From NCBI GenBank assembly GCA_011525785.1, contig WYBT01000028.1, forward strand, positions 62,001-126,000: a stretch of DNA of 64,000 bases. Reading direction: 5' to 3'. Below are positions 1 to 8,514 of this stretch, in pieces. Source of the DNA: Planctomycetaceae bacterium. GTDB taxonomy: Bacteria > Planctomycetota > UBA1135 > GCA-002686595. The notes beneath the pieces are model-generated. The model was not told the origin of the DNA. It did not search any database and saw only the letters and a program-made list of their open reading frames with translations. The translations under genes and the position numbers were made by a program. Positions within the stretch are counted from its first letter, which is position 1; every line of letters begins with the position of its first letter.

Positions 1-235
1 CGACGTCGTCCCCGAACACCTCGCAGGCGCCGCCCGAGCGATCGAGCGTTCCGGCGATGACCGAGATCAAGGTGGTCTTGCCGCAGCCCGAAGGACCGAC
101 GAGGTAGGTCATCTCGCCGGTGCGCACTTCGAGATCGATGCCGCGCAGCGCCTGCACGGCGTTTTCGCCCTGACCGTACTGCTTGGTCAGTCCACGGCAG
201 TTCACGGCGAGCTGTCCAGCGGTGAGCTTGCTCAT
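1..235 (-). CDS. ABC transporter ATP-binding protein (partial, N-terminal part)
   Basis: The first 78 codons of an ABC ATPase are present and the rest lies beyond the window edge. ATG is at 235. A Walker A motif (GPSGCGKTT) sits near residue 57 after the usual start of this fold (LTKQYGQGENAVQALRGI). It follows the permease at 241-1401 with 5 bp between them, so the two form one exporter of the MacB/LolD/DevA type. Substrate unknown. Inference: the pair is an efflux or lipid/lipoprotein exporter controlled by the upstream TetR gene. Confidence 0.9.
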   Translation of the reverse strand, partial: MSKLTAGQLAVNCRGLTKQYGQGENAVQALRGIDLEVRTGEMTYLVGPSGCGKTTLISVIAGTLDRSGGACEVFGDDV

Positions 236-240
236 GACGC

Positions 241-1401
241 TCAGCCCTTGAAGACCACGGCGGGTTCGAGCCGCAGCACGCGCGAGATCGACAGCAGCGC
301 CGCGAACAAGCAGCAGATCACGATCGCCACGCCGCCGAACACGGGCACTTGCCAGGCCATGTTGAAGGCCAGTTCCGAGCCGCTGAGCACGCGTCCGCTC
401 AGCGCGGTGAGCCCGACGCCGATCCCAAAGCCCACGAAGGCCGCGAACATCACCTGCGCGGCGACCATGCGCAGGAGCAGGAAGTTGCTCGCGCCCATGG
501 CCTTCATGGCGGCGAACGAGCGTTGGTTGTCGAGGATGAAGTTGTAGAGCAGCTGGCCCGAGATCAGCACGCCGATCACGAAGCCCAGCGCGATGGTGAT
601 GCCAAAGTTCGCCAGGATGCCGGTCTTGCGCAGGATGAAGTCCATCGAGCGCGCTTCGAAGCCCTCGGCGGTGTAGGCCTGGATTCCGCTCAGCGCGCTG
701 ATCTGCGCCGCGACGGCCTCGTGGTCGTAGCCCGGCTTCACGCGCGCCAGCACGAAGTTCAGCATGCGGCGCTCGGGCGGCGCGATCGCGAGTGCGCGCG
801 AGTACGTCGTGTAGATCAGCGGATCCCAGAAGAACTCCGTCGTGCGCTGGTAGCGGCCCACCACGACCATCTCGTGGTCGTTGAGGTCCACGCGATCGCC
901 GACTTCCAGCGGTCTTCGCTCGCTCGATCCGGGCTCGATGCTGAGCGAGAGCTCGTCCTGCGCGTCCCCGAAGTCGACCAGGATGCCGCGGTCCTGGCGC
1001 AGCGCCTCGAGCGAGCCGCTCTCCATGATCGGAGGCGCGCCCAAGAGCGTCGCGTCGTCGAGCCCGATCACGCGCGCGATCACGCGCCGCCCGTCGGCCA
1101 GCCGGCACGGCATGTAGGCCTTGTACATCGGCACCGCCCACTCGACGCCCTCGACGCCGCGCACGCGCAAGAGCGAGCTGTCGAGCATGGTCTTGCGGTC
1201 CTCGGTGAACTCGACCTGCTCGTCCATGATCCACAGGTCGGCCTGGCCCGTGTCGCGGATCCACGCGCCCGTCCGCAGCACGAAACCCGCGAAGATCGAG
1301 CCTTGCTGCGTGATCAGCAGCGTCGCGAAGGCCAGGCCCGCGACCAGGCCGGCGTACTTGAGCTTGTCGCCCAACAGCATGCGCAGCGCGATGCGGATCA
1401 T
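241..1401 (-). CDS. ABC transporter permease, FtsX/DevC-like
   Basis: 386 aa. One N-terminal membrane segment (about residues 14-36) is followed by a large extracytoplasmic region and three C-terminal membrane segments (about 265-290, 315-340, 355-380), the topology of FtsX/MacB permeases. The start IALRMLLGDKLKYAGLV and the ATLLITQQGSIF stretch resemble DevC permeases. Its ATG overlaps the TGA of the tetR-type gene by 4 bp (ATGA), and the ATPase follows directly, so regulator, permease and ATPase are one operon. A longer in-frame reading upstream overlaps the regulator and is rejected. Confidence 0.88.
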   Translation of the reverse strand: MIRIALRMLLGDKLKYAGLVAGLAFATLLITQQGSIFAGFVLRTGAWIRDTGQADLWIMDEQVEFTEDRKTMLDSSLLRVRGVEGVEWAVPMYKAYMPCRLADGRRVIARVIGLDDATLLGAPPIMESGSLEALRQDRGILVDFGDAQDELSLSIEPGSSERRPLEVGDRVDLNDHEMVVVGRYQRTTEFFWDPLIYTTYSRALAIAPPERRMLNFVLARVKPGYDHEAVAAQISALSGIQAYTAEGFEARSMDFILRKTGILANFGITIALGFVIGVLISGQLLYNFILDNQRSFAAMKAMGASNFLLLRMVAAQVMFAAFVGFGIGVGLTALSGRVLSGSELAFNMAWQVPVFGGVAIVICCLFAALLSISRVLRLEPAVVFKG

Positions 1402-2111
1402 CGACGGCCTCCCTTGGCGCGCGGGGCGCTTCGACGGGCGCCGGCAGCGCGTGAGCTCGGCTTGGGGCGCGCGCGCTTGTCGGTCGCGGCCGCGCTCATC
1501 CCCGCCAGCAGGGCGTCGATCATCGCCGTGGCGCGCGCTTGCACCGGGCGCCACTCGACCCAGTCGTCGTCCGAGTGCGTGATCTGCAGCGAGGCGACGC
1601 CGTGCACGCCGGCCCAGAAGGTCTGGGCGGCGAGATCGGCGTCGGAGTACTCGTCGCGCAGCAGGCCCTGCTCGAGCGCCTGACTCACGCTCAAGCGCAG
1701 GAACGCGTAGCCGTCGCGGTGCGGGTCGCCCTTGCGCTCGAGCGCCTCGGCGTCGTGGTCGAGCCCGGCGGGCGACATGAACATCAGCCGGTAGTGCTGC
1801 GGGTGATCGATTGCGAAGCGGATGTACTCGTGGCCGAGGCGGCGGATGCGCGCCAGCGGATCGGCCACGGAGGCCAGGCTCGCCATGCCGGCGCTGAACA
1901 CGTCGAAGTCGCGCTTGCACAGCGTGCGGATCAGCTCGTCCTTGTCGCGGAAGTGCCCGTAGATCGCCGCGGGCGTGTACTCGATCGCCTCGGCGATCTT
2001 GCGCAGGGTCACGGCCTCGTAGCCGTGGCGCGCGAACAGCTCGCGCGCGGCGTCGAGGATCCGCTCGTGCAATTCCTGGCGCTCGCGCGCCCTTCGTTCG
2101 GCCGAGGTCAC
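1398..2111 (-). CDS. TetR/AcrR family transcriptional regulator
   Basis: 237 aa. The N-terminal HTH shows the TetR pattern (ILDAARELFARHGYEAVTL, then AAIYGHFRDKDEL) at residues 18-62; the C-terminal ligand-binding half resembles TetR_C families with a WAG-V-HG motif. The tail is Arg/Lys-rich and low complexity. It is the first gene of an operon with an ABC permease and ATPase. A 17-bp near-palindrome lies 33 bp upstream of its start and is the likely operator, so the operon is probably autoregulated and induced by an unknown ligand. Confidence 0.9.
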   Translation of the reverse strand: MTSAERRARERQELHERILDAARELFARHGYEAVTLRKIAEAIEYTPAAIYGHFRDKDELIRTLCKRDFDVFSAGMASLASVADPLARIRRLGHEYIRFAIDHPQHYRLMFMSPAGLDHDAEALERKGDPHRDGYAFLRLSVSQALEQGLLRDEYSDADLAAQTFWAGVHGVASLQITHSDDDWVEWRPVQARATAMIDALLAGMSAAATDKRARPKPSSRAAGARRSAPRAKGGRR

Positions 2112-2143
2112 GGTTCTAGTGGGGCTGGGAACAGCGATCGATC

Positions 2144-2160
2144 ACTGAACACTGTTTAGT
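2144..2160. promoter_or_regulatory. Putative TetR operator (17-bp palindrome)
   Basis: ACTGAACACTGTTTAGT is palindromic at 14 of 16 paired positions around a central C. It sits upstream of the tetR-type gene (start 2111, minus strand), where an autoregulatory operator would be expected. Function is inferred from symmetry and position. Confidence 0.5.
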
Positions 2161-2241
2161 TGCCGACCTGCGATCTGTCAACGGCCGTTGTTGAAGTCGA
2201 GCGTCGCCGGCCCGCCGACGCTCGCGCTCCGCGCGCCTAGC

Positions 2242-5200
2242 ATGGAAGGCATGCACCTACTGGCCCTGCTCCCGTCCTTGCTGCTGGCCGCGGCCCCCGC
2301 CCTGCGCGCGAACGCCTCGCCCCAGGCGGCCGAACGCTCGACCCACGCCGCCCAGCAGCGCGAGCGCGCAGCCCAGCCGCAGCCGCCCCACGACGACCTG
2401 CGCGAGCTGGCGCGTGAGCAAACGGGCCTGGGCGAGGGTGCGGGGCCGCTGGCGCTCGGCGCCCCCGCCTCGGCACGCCCGTTCATCGTGTTCGGCTACC
2501 TCCAGAGCGAAACGCAAGTCGCCCACACGCGCTGGCGCGCGCTCACGCACGTGGGCTCGCTGTTCGTGGGCTTCAACGCGAGTGGCTCGCTGATCGGCGC
2601 GAGCGCGTTCACGGGTCGGTCCAGCGCGCTGCGTGCTGGCGGCGCAGCCCAGGCGGCGGGCGTGAAGGTGATCCTGGTCGTCAACAACTTCGACGACGCG
2701 CCCGGAGGCTCGCTCGAGCTCGCGATGACGAGCCCCGCCGCACGCGCCAACCTCGCGACGCAGATCGCCGCCGTGGTCGCCGCGGACAGCTACTGCCAGG
2801 GCGTGAGCCTGGACCTCGAGTTCACCTGGGGCGCGGCCGTTCGCGACGGAATCACCGCTTTCGTGGCCCAGCTGCGCGCAGCGCTCGACGCCGTCGACCC
2901 GACGCTGGAGCTGTCGATCTACGTCAACCCGCTCTTCAACGCTTCACAGTGGGACTTCGACGCCACGAGCGGCATCACGCCGCACGTCGACTACGTGCTG
3001 TACAGCATGTACGACTGGGCCACGGGCTCGATCGCGCGCGCGATCAGCGACTTCGACAACGCCGCGGGCGCGTCGGGCTGGCGCGCGTACCTCGCCGACG
3101 GCGTGCCGCCCGAGAAGCTCGTGCCGGTCGTGTCGGCGTACTCGCGGCGCTGGAGCGGCGTGACGAGCTACAACGCAACGGGCTCGAGCCCCGCTTCGCA
3201 GGGCTTCACCGACGCGCTGTTCGACGTGACGCTCAACCCGTCGTTCGGCGGTCCGTACGCGGACAACTACGTGCTCGGCGACGAGTGCGGCTGGCACACC
3301 TGGAACGACGGCGCGAGCCGCGTGCGCACCTGGGAGTCGCTCGACGGCGCACGCTACAAGATCGCGCACGCGCTCTCGGCGGCCGACCCCGGCGGCGTGT
3401 GGTCGGGGCGCAAGCTCGGCGGCATCGGCTTCTGGTCGCTGATGTGGATGGCCGAGACCAGTTCGATCGATCCGCGCACGGGCGCGAGCGCGACCAAGAC
3501 GCGCACCTATCCGCACCTCTACCAACTCGCGCAGGAGCTGCTCGCGCGCCCCGGCGAGCGCCGATTCTCGCTGGAGAGCTTCGAGGGCCTCGATCCGCGC
3601 TGGCGCGATCCCAACGAGGCCTTCGACACCTTCGGCGACAGCGACGGCGACAGCGCGCGCGTCGTGAGCACGGCCCCGGCCGGCGGACCGGCGCACAGCG
3701 TCAACGCCATGCGCTTCACGTTCGACTTCGAGAGCGCGGGCGCGAACGCGGCGGTGCTCGCGCACGAACTGCTGGCGAGCCCGCTCGCGCCCGGCGTGCC
3801 CGACCGCAACGCGCTGCTGGGCCATTTCGATCGCAACACGCGGCTGCGCGTGCAGCGCCACGCGAGCGGAACGTGGCCGAACTACGCGCTGCGGCTGCTG
3901 GTGGTCGACGGCGAAGGCGAACTCGAGGCTTCGCCGCCGTTCGTGCTCGATTCGGTGGGCTGGAGCGAGCTCGTGTGGGACCTGACCGACGATGCACAGG
4001 TGTTCGCGCGCGCGACGAACGAGCCGGCGCTGCTCGACGGCGACGGCGTGCTCGACGTGAGCTCACCGGGCGCGCGCGAGCTGGGCTTCTACGGCTTCGC
4101 GGTCGAAGGCGTCGGCGTCGTGAGCGGCGCGGTGGTGCTCGACGAGCTCGAGTACGAGCGCTGGACTCCGCTGGGCGCGAGCTACGTCATCAACGAGCTG
4201 CGCTACGCCGACTCCACGCGCGAGTTCGTCGAGATCTACGGACCAGCGGGTGCGCTGCCGCCGGGCCTCGTGCTGCGCGCGTACAACGGAGCGAACGGCG
4301 CGGTGCTCGCGCAGTATCCGCTGAACGGGGCGATCGCCAATCAGGGCGGCGGTCGCGGCTACTTCGTGATCGGCGATCCCGGCACGCTCAACGCGAGCAC
4401 AACCGCGGGCTTCTCACTCGGCGCCGACAACTTGCCGAACGGCTCGCCCAGCGCGCTGCAGCTCTACAGCACCGTCACCGGCTGCGTGTACGACTCGATC
4501 GTGTACGAGGCCTGGGGCGGGCTGTCGAACCTGATCCGTGCGAGCACGTTGGACGTGGCGCGCGAGGGCGGTGCGTGGTGCGGTGAAGTCGCGACGGGTT
4601 CGGACATGTCCGGCGCGGCGCACACGCTCGGCCGCTATCCCGACGGCGCCGACAGCGACGTGAACGCGCGCGACTTCTCGCTCGCCAGCGCTTCGCCCGG
4701 CGCGCGCAACGGCGGGCTCGTCGGCGTCGGTTCGCGCTTCGAGTTCGAGACGCCGCAACCCGGCGTGTTCCAGACCTTCCAGAGCCCCAGCCGCATCGAC
4801 CCGACCAGCGCCGGACTGCCGACCAGCCCGCGCGGCGGACGCGCGTGGCGCTGCGTCGACGGAAGCGGCGGCGGATTGATCGGGGCTGTCGGCGACGCGG
4901 CGCTGGGCGACAAGTTCGGCTACCGCGTGCGCGGCGTGCTGTTCCTCCCGTCAGCAGCGGCGCCGGCGCAGGCGAACGCCGTGGGTCTGTGCGTGCGCCA
5001 GGGCAGCACCTTCTTCGGGCCGACGCCCTCGAGTTCGGGCTACGAGACGGGCTACTGGCTCATCTACCAGAACCAACCCGGCGTCGGCCTCGCGCACGGG
5101 CGCGCCGACCATCCGGGAGTGCTCGAGTTCGTGCACGCCACGCACGACAACCAGGACGGCGAGCGCGTGACGTTGCTCGGCTCGCTGCCGCTCGCGTCGA

Positions 5201-5460
5201 CGAGCGCAACTCCGGGCGCGTGGGCCAACTTCGACCTCTCGATCGACCCGAGCGCGGCGCCGGCGAGCCAACTCGTCGCGCGCCTGGGCGGAGCGGTCAT
5301 CTACTCCGGTCCGATCCCCAGCGGCGGACCGACGAGCGGCGCCTTCGGCGTGGGCTTCCGCGAGAACCACGCGGGCCCTCCGATCGCGAGCGAGGGCACA
5401 TGGGTCGATGGCCTCCTGTTCGAACTCGCGACGACGCCGCTGACCGACACCTACCAGTGA
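2242..5460 (+). CDS. Secreted GH18-like glycosidase-fold protein with lamin-tail-like domain
   Basis: 1072 aa. A signal peptide (LLALLPSLLLAAAPALRA) precedes a TIM-barrel-like region (about 80-430) resembling glycoside hydrolase family 18: GVSLDLEF (D191, E193) corresponds to the end of DxxDxDxE, and VDYVLYSMYDW to the later barrel motif. Only the last Asp-x-Glu of the GH18 signature is clear, so activity is uncertain. INELRYAD...EFVEIYGP near 650 looks like a lamin-tail (LTD) domain, and the last 230 residues resemble a jelly-roll. ATG 2242 is chosen; ATG 2251 also fits the signal peptide and a TTG at 2188 is too far upstream. No shared planctomycete C-terminal domain is present. Confidence 0.75.
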   Translation: MEGMHLLALLPSLLLAAAPALRANASPQAAERSTHAAQQRERAAQPQPPHDDLRELAREQTGLGEGAGPLALGAPASARPFIVFGYLQSETQVAHTRWRALTHVGSLFVGFNASGSLIGASAFTGRSSALRAGGAAQAAGVKVILVVNNFDDAPGGSLELAMTSPAARANLATQIAAVVAADSYCQGVSLDLEFTWGAAVRDGITAFVAQLRAALDAVDPTLELSIYVNPLFNASQWDFDATSGITPHVDYVLYSMYDWATGSIARAISDFDNAAGASGWRAYLADGVPPEKLVPVVSAYSRRWSGVTSYNATGSSPASQGFTDALFDVTLNPSFGGPYADNYVLGDECGWHTWNDGASRVRTWESLDGARYKIAHALSAADPGGVWSGRKLGGIGFWSLMWMAETSSIDPRTGASATKTRTYPHLYQLAQELLARPGERRFSLESFEGLDPRWRDPNEAFDTFGDSDGDSARVVSTAPAGGPAHSVNAMRFTFDFESAGANAAVLAHELLASPLAPGVPDRNALLGHFDRNTRLRVQRHASGTWPNYALRLLVVDGEGELEASPPFVLDSVGWSELVWDLTDDAQVFARATNEPALLDGDGVLDVSSPGARELGFYGFAVEGVGVVSGAVVLDELEYERWTPLGASYVINELRYADSTREFVEIYGPAGALPPGLVLRAYNGANGAVLAQYPLNGAIANQGGGRGYFVIGDPGTLNASTTAGFSLGADNLPNGSPSALQLYSTVTGCVYDSIVYEAWGGLSNLIRASTLDVAREGGAWCGEVATGSDMSGAAHTLGRYPDGADSDVNARDFSLASASPGARNGGLVGVGSRFEFETPQPGVFQTFQSPSRIDPTSAGLPTSPRGGRAWRCVDGSGGGLIGAVGDAALGDKFGYRVRGVLFLPSAAAPAQANAVGLCVRQGSTFFGPTPSSSGYETGYWLIYQNQPGVGLAHGRADHPGVLEFVHATHDNQDGERVTLLGSLPLASTSATPGAWANFDLSIDPSAAPASQLVARLGGAVIYSGPIPSGGPTSGAFGVGFRENHAGPPIASEGTWVDGLLFELATTPLTDTYQ

Positions 5461-5461
5461 G

Positions 5462-5794
5462 TCACGGCGCCGCGAGGAAGCGCGCGATCGCGCGGTCCTC
5501 GTCGGTGGTGGCGCCGCCGTGGTCCACGAGGAACTCGAGCAACTCGAGCACGGCGACGCCGCTGCCGGGGCCCTGATAGGTCGTGGCGAACTCGTCGAGC
5601 GCGTGACAGCTCGCGCAGTGCTGCTCGTACAGCGCGCGACCGTCGAGCTCCCTCGGCGCGGGCGACGGGTCCGGGCTCTGACTCGACGCCGCGGCAGTCT
5701 TGCGCGAGTCCACGCGCCACGCCGCCGCACCTGCCAGCGCGAACAGCGCCAGCGTGAAGCCCGCTGCGGTCAATCGGACATTGCGTGCGTGCAT
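5462..5794 (-). CDS. Small membrane-anchored or secreted cytochrome c
   Basis: 110 aa. A hydrophobic N-terminal segment (residues 9-26) acts as signal or anchor, followed by a linker rich in Ser and Pro and one haem-binding CASCH motif (C60, C63, H64). The mature part is short for a class I cytochrome c and has no methionine after the haem motif, so the usual Met axial ligand is absent; H94 in the VDHGG stretch is a possible substitute. It lies downstream of the flavocytochrome gene on the same strand but is separated by a large inverted repeat. Electron-transfer role inferred. Confidence 0.8.
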   Translation of the reverse strand: MHARNVRLTAAGFTLALFALAGAAAWRVDSRKTAAASSQSPDPSPAPRELDGRALYEQHCASCHALDEFATTYQGPGSGVAVLELLEFLVDHGGATTDEDRAIARFLAAP

Positions 5795-5810
5795 GCGCAG
5801 TACCTACGGC

Positions 5811-5913
5811 TGGTTGTACGGTGCCAGAGCAATCTGTCCCACGCCGCCGGAGCGCGCGGGTGGTCCGTTGCGTTGCGCGGCGTGGGACAGATTGCTCTGG
5901 CGCCGTACGACCA
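5811..5913. repeat. Long inverted repeat (37-bp arms, 29-bp loop)
   Basis: Arms at 5811-5847 and 5877-5913 are complementary over 37 bp, with only two T:G positions. The core reads GCCAGAGCAATCTGTCCCAC. It fills almost the whole space between the stop of the flavocytochrome gene (5916) and the cytochrome gene start (5794), both on the minus strand. It could be a very strong terminator hairpin or the relic of a small palindromic mobile element. No T-tract flanks it. Confidence 0.85.
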
Positions 5914-5915
5914 CG

Positions 5916-7208
5916 TCAGACCATGTCGAAGCGTTCGGTGTGGAGCTGCCGCGACGGAAGGCCGAGCTGCGCAGCGATGCGCTCCATGGCGTCCATCATC
6001 GGCGCGGGGCCGCACACGAAGAACTGCGTGAAGCGCAGGTCCTGCGGCAAGTGTCGGCGCAGCACTTCGGCGCTGAGCAAGCCGCGTTCGCACGCCTGGG
6101 CGGGCTCGGGGTCCTCGAACACGAACACCAGCTCGAACGCCAGCTCGGCGCGCAACGCTTCGAGCTCACTCGCAAACACGGCGCGCGCGCGTCGGTTGGC
6201 TGCGTAGAACAGCGTGACGGGCCGGCGGTCGCCGCGGTCGCGCATGGTGAGCAGGATCGAGCGCATCGGCGTGATCCCGATGCCGCCCGCGACGAGCACG
6301 AGCCGCTCGGCCGGCTGGCCATCGGGCGTGAACGAGCCGAACGGCCCGTCGATGCGCACGCGCTCGCCCGGCGCCATGCGCGGCACGAGTTCGCGCGACC
6401 AGTCGCCGAGCGCCTTGATCGACAGCTCGAGCGTGCGGCCGCCGTCGAGCTGTGCTGACGACGCGATCGAGATCGGGTGCTCCTGCGCGAACAGCCCGCG
6501 CCGCTCCGTCCGCAGCCACACGAACTGGCCAGGTGCGAAGCGCAGACCGGCGTGGCCGACGGCGCGCACGACCAGCGTGCGGGTGCTCGCGCCCTCGTCG
6601 CGGTTCTCGACCACCTCCCAAGCTCGCCGCGCGAGCCACGCGGGCCGCACCAGCCGCTGCCACGCCAGGGCGCCGAGCGCGAGCGCGGTGTAGCCGGCGA
6701 CGATCGGGCCGCGCAACAGCGTGTCGCGCGTGACGAGTGGCCAGACATGTGCGAACGAAGCCAGCACGACCACCGCGGCCAGCACGCGATGGCTCACGAG
6801 CCACAGCTCGTACGCGCAGCGAAGTTGCCGACGCCACAGCGAGAGCGCGATCAGCGCCGCCAGCGACCACAGCGCGAGCGCGCCCCAGCGCTCGAGTGCG
6901 GAACTCGCCAGCGGATTGGGCAGGCCAGGGGCGAGCGCGACGATGTGCGCCGCGAGCAGCGCCAGGGCCGCGAACGCCATGGCGCGGTGGAACAGCAGCA
7001 ACGCATCGGAGCCGAAAGCGGCCGCAGCCGCACGCACGCGCGTCACGAGCCCGAACTCAGCCGCGAGCAGCGCGAACGCCAGCCAACCGCAGGCCGCTCC
7101 GAAGGCGAGCGTCGGGTTGCTCCACAGCTCGCCGCGCACGGCCCAAGCCAGCGCCAACGGCAGAACCACCGCAGCGGCGAAGACAGCGAACCAACCCAGC
7201 GAGCGCAT
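5916..7208 (-). CDS. Ferric-reductase-like transmembrane flavocytochrome (FAD/NAD(P)H oxidoreductase)
   Basis: 430 aa. About six membrane helices fill residues 1-205 and carry paired histidines spaced as in ferric reductase/NOX haem domains (FHRAMAFAALALLAAH, SHRVLAAVVVLASFAH). A ferredoxin-reductase module follows, with an FAD site (FAPGQFVWLRT, HPISIAS), an NAD(P) site (AGGIGITPMRSIL) and the closing FVCGPAPMMDAM. Known family role: electrons pass from NAD(P)H through FAD and haem across the membrane. ATG 7208 is chosen because it begins directly at the first membrane helix; the in-frame 31-residue extension is Arg-rich and unlikely. Partner may be the cytochrome c downstream. Confidence 0.85.
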   Translation of the reverse strand: MRSLGWFAVFAAAVVLPLALAWAVRGELWSNPTLAFGAACGWLAFALLAAEFGLVTRVRAAAAAFGSDALLLFHRAMAFAALALLAAHIVALAPGLPNPLASSALERWGALALWSLAALIALSLWRRQLRCAYELWLVSHRVLAAVVVLASFAHVWPLVTRDTLLRGPIVAGYTALALGALAWQRLVRPAWLARRAWEVVENRDEGASTRTLVVRAVGHAGLRFAPGQFVWLRTERRGLFAQEHPISIASSAQLDGGRTLELSIKALGDWSRELVPRMAPGERVRIDGPFGSFTPDGQPAERLVLVAGGIGITPMRSILLTMRDRGDRRPVTLFYAANRRARAVFASELEALRAELAFELVFVFEDPEPAQACERGLLSAEVLRRHLPQDLRFTQFFVCGPAPMMDAMERIAAQLGLPSRQLHTERFDMV

Positions 7209-7402
7209 GCTGCATGCTGTCGCATGCCTCGCCCGCGCGGGCAAGCACCGCCGCCGCGTCCTCGTCTTGCGCGCGGCGCGGCTGCGCACAAGTCGGTACA
7301 CGATCGCGCGGCTTTCTCGCGAATCCTCTCGGCGCTTCGACGCCTCTCCTGGGCGGGCGCGCGCTGCGCCTCACGCCTCCGCAACTCCAGCAAGGATCCG
7401 CC

Positions 7403-7618
7403 ATGAACAAGCTGCTGCCCGTCAACGAACACCCCCTCGAACGCGCCGTGCGAGTGCTGATCGGCCTGGGCGTGCTCTCGCTCGCCTTCGTCGGCCCCAA
7501 GACTCCGTGGGGTTACGTGGGCGCGATCCCGCTGCTCACCGGCCTGATCGGAAGCTGCCCGCTCTACACGCTGCTCGGCTTCTCGACCTGTCCGCTCAAG
7601 GGCGCCGCCAAGTCCTGA
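7403..7618 (+). CDS. YgaP-like inner-membrane protein (DUF2892)
   Basis: 71 aa, the usual size for DUF2892. It begins NEHPLERAVRVLIGLGVLSL and has two membrane helices (about 16-31 and 39-57) followed by CPLYTLLGFSTCPL, which is typical of the membrane part of YgaP-type rhodanese proteins. No rhodanese domain is fused. It is 11 bp upstream of the ECF sigma gene and probably heads that operon. Its function in this family is not established. Confidence 0.8.
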   Translation: MNKLLPVNEHPLERAVRVLIGLGVLSLAFVGPKTPWGYVGAIPLLTGLIGSCPLYTLLGFSTCPLKGAAKS

Positions 7619-7629
7619 GAGCGCTGGAC

Positions 7630-8205
7630 TTGCCTTCGAGCGATCGAGAGCTGCTCGAGCGCAGCGCCCGCGGAGACCGCGCGGCCTTCGGCGAGTTCGT
7701 CGAACGCCACAGCGCGAACGTGTTCCGCTACCTGCGCTGGCTGGCGAGCGACCCCAACGACGCCGAGGATCTGCTCCAACAGACCTTCGTGGCCGCCTGG
7801 GGCGCTGCGGGCGAGGCGCGCGTCGACACCGGCGCCCGGAATTGGCTGCTCGCGATCGCGCGGCGGAACGCCAGCAAGTTGTTGGCGCGCCGTGGCGCAA
7901 CGCGCGAACGCGAGCAGTCGCTCGAGGAACTGGGCGAGCTGGCGGGCTTCGGCGACGCCGAGCACACGCCCGAGCAAATGGCGCGCGCCGCCGAGGAGCG
8001 CTCGCTCGTGGAGCAGGCGCTCGCCGCGCTGGCCCCGCAGGAGCGCGAGATCCTCGTGCTGCGCGAACTCGAAGGCCTGGATGGCGCGACGACGGCCGAA
8101 CTGTTGGGCTTGAGCCTCGCGGCGCAGAAGAGCCGGCTGCACCGCGCGCGCCTGAGCTTGGCGGCGGAACTGCGACAGCGACTGCGAGCGGAGGTCGACC
8201 GATGA
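7630..8205 (+). CDS. ECF-type RNA polymerase sigma factor
   Basis: 191 aa from TTG 7630, the first plausible start after the preceding stop at 7618; CTG 7624 is an alternative. Region 2 is seen in FRYLRWLASDPNDAEDLLQQ and region 4 in LAPQEREILVLRELEGLDG plus the helix-turn-helix TTAELLGLSLAAQKSRLHRA. Its stop overlaps the ATG of a small zinc-finger gene by 4 bp, the standard arrangement of a sigma factor with its anti-sigma factor. Likely regulates its own operon and an envelope or redox response. Confidence 0.85.
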   Translation: MPSSDRELLERSARGDRAAFGEFVERHSANVFRYLRWLASDPNDAEDLLQQTFVAAWGAAGEARVDTGARNWLLAIARRNASKLLARRGATREREQSLEELGELAGFGDAEHTPEQMARAAEERSLVEQALAALAPQEREILVLRELEGLDGATTAELLGLSLAAQKSRLHRARLSLAAELRQRLRAEVDR

Positions 8206-8477
8206 AGGCAGAACGGAACATCGCGGGCCTGTCGTGCTCGCAGGTGCTCGCGAGCTTGACCGAGTACCTCGACGGCGAGCTGGCCCCCGACGCGCGAGCC
8301 GCGCTCGAGGCCCACGTCAGCGCGTGCGAGCACTGCGCGCGCTTCGGAGGCGTGTTCGCCGCGGCCGTGCGCGGCCTGCGCGAGCGTTTGGGCGCCGCGA
8401 CGCTCGCTACCGATGTCGGAGCGCGGCTGAAGACGCAGCTCGACGCGCGCCTCGCGCGAGCCGACGGAACGAGCTGA
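8202..8477 (+). CDS. Anti-sigma factor, zf-HC2 type (soluble)
   Basis: 91 aa. The HxxxCxxC zinc motif of ZAS anti-sigma factors is present (HVSACEHC, residues 40-47), preceded by LTEYLDGEL, the usual spacing. There is no membrane helix, so it is a soluble, possibly redox-sensitive ZAS protein rather than a membrane-bound one. ATGA overlap with the ECF sigma gene indicates translational coupling and a stoichiometric pair. Confidence 0.82.
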   Translation: MKAERNIAGLSCSQVLASLTEYLDGELAPDARAALEAHVSACEHCARFGGVFAAAVRGLRERLGAATLATDVGARLKTQLDARLARADGTS

Positions 8478-8493
8478 CGGGCGAAAGCGCGGC

Positions 8494-8514
8494 CTACGAC
8501 GCCAGTCGTCGTAG
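8494..8514. terminator. Hairpin between convergent genes
   Basis: CTACGACG and CGTCGTAG form an 8-bp perfect stem with a 5-nt loop (CCAGT). It overlaps the last codons of the glycosyltransferase and lies 17 bp past the anti-sigma stop, so it may serve as a bidirectional terminator. No T-run. Confidence 0.4.

Noticed and set aside
349..2159. Long plus-strand open frames opposite the ABC permease and TetR genes.
   Set aside because: They are Arg/His/Ala-rich shadows expected opposite GC-rich genes and match no family; the minus-strand genes have full motifs.
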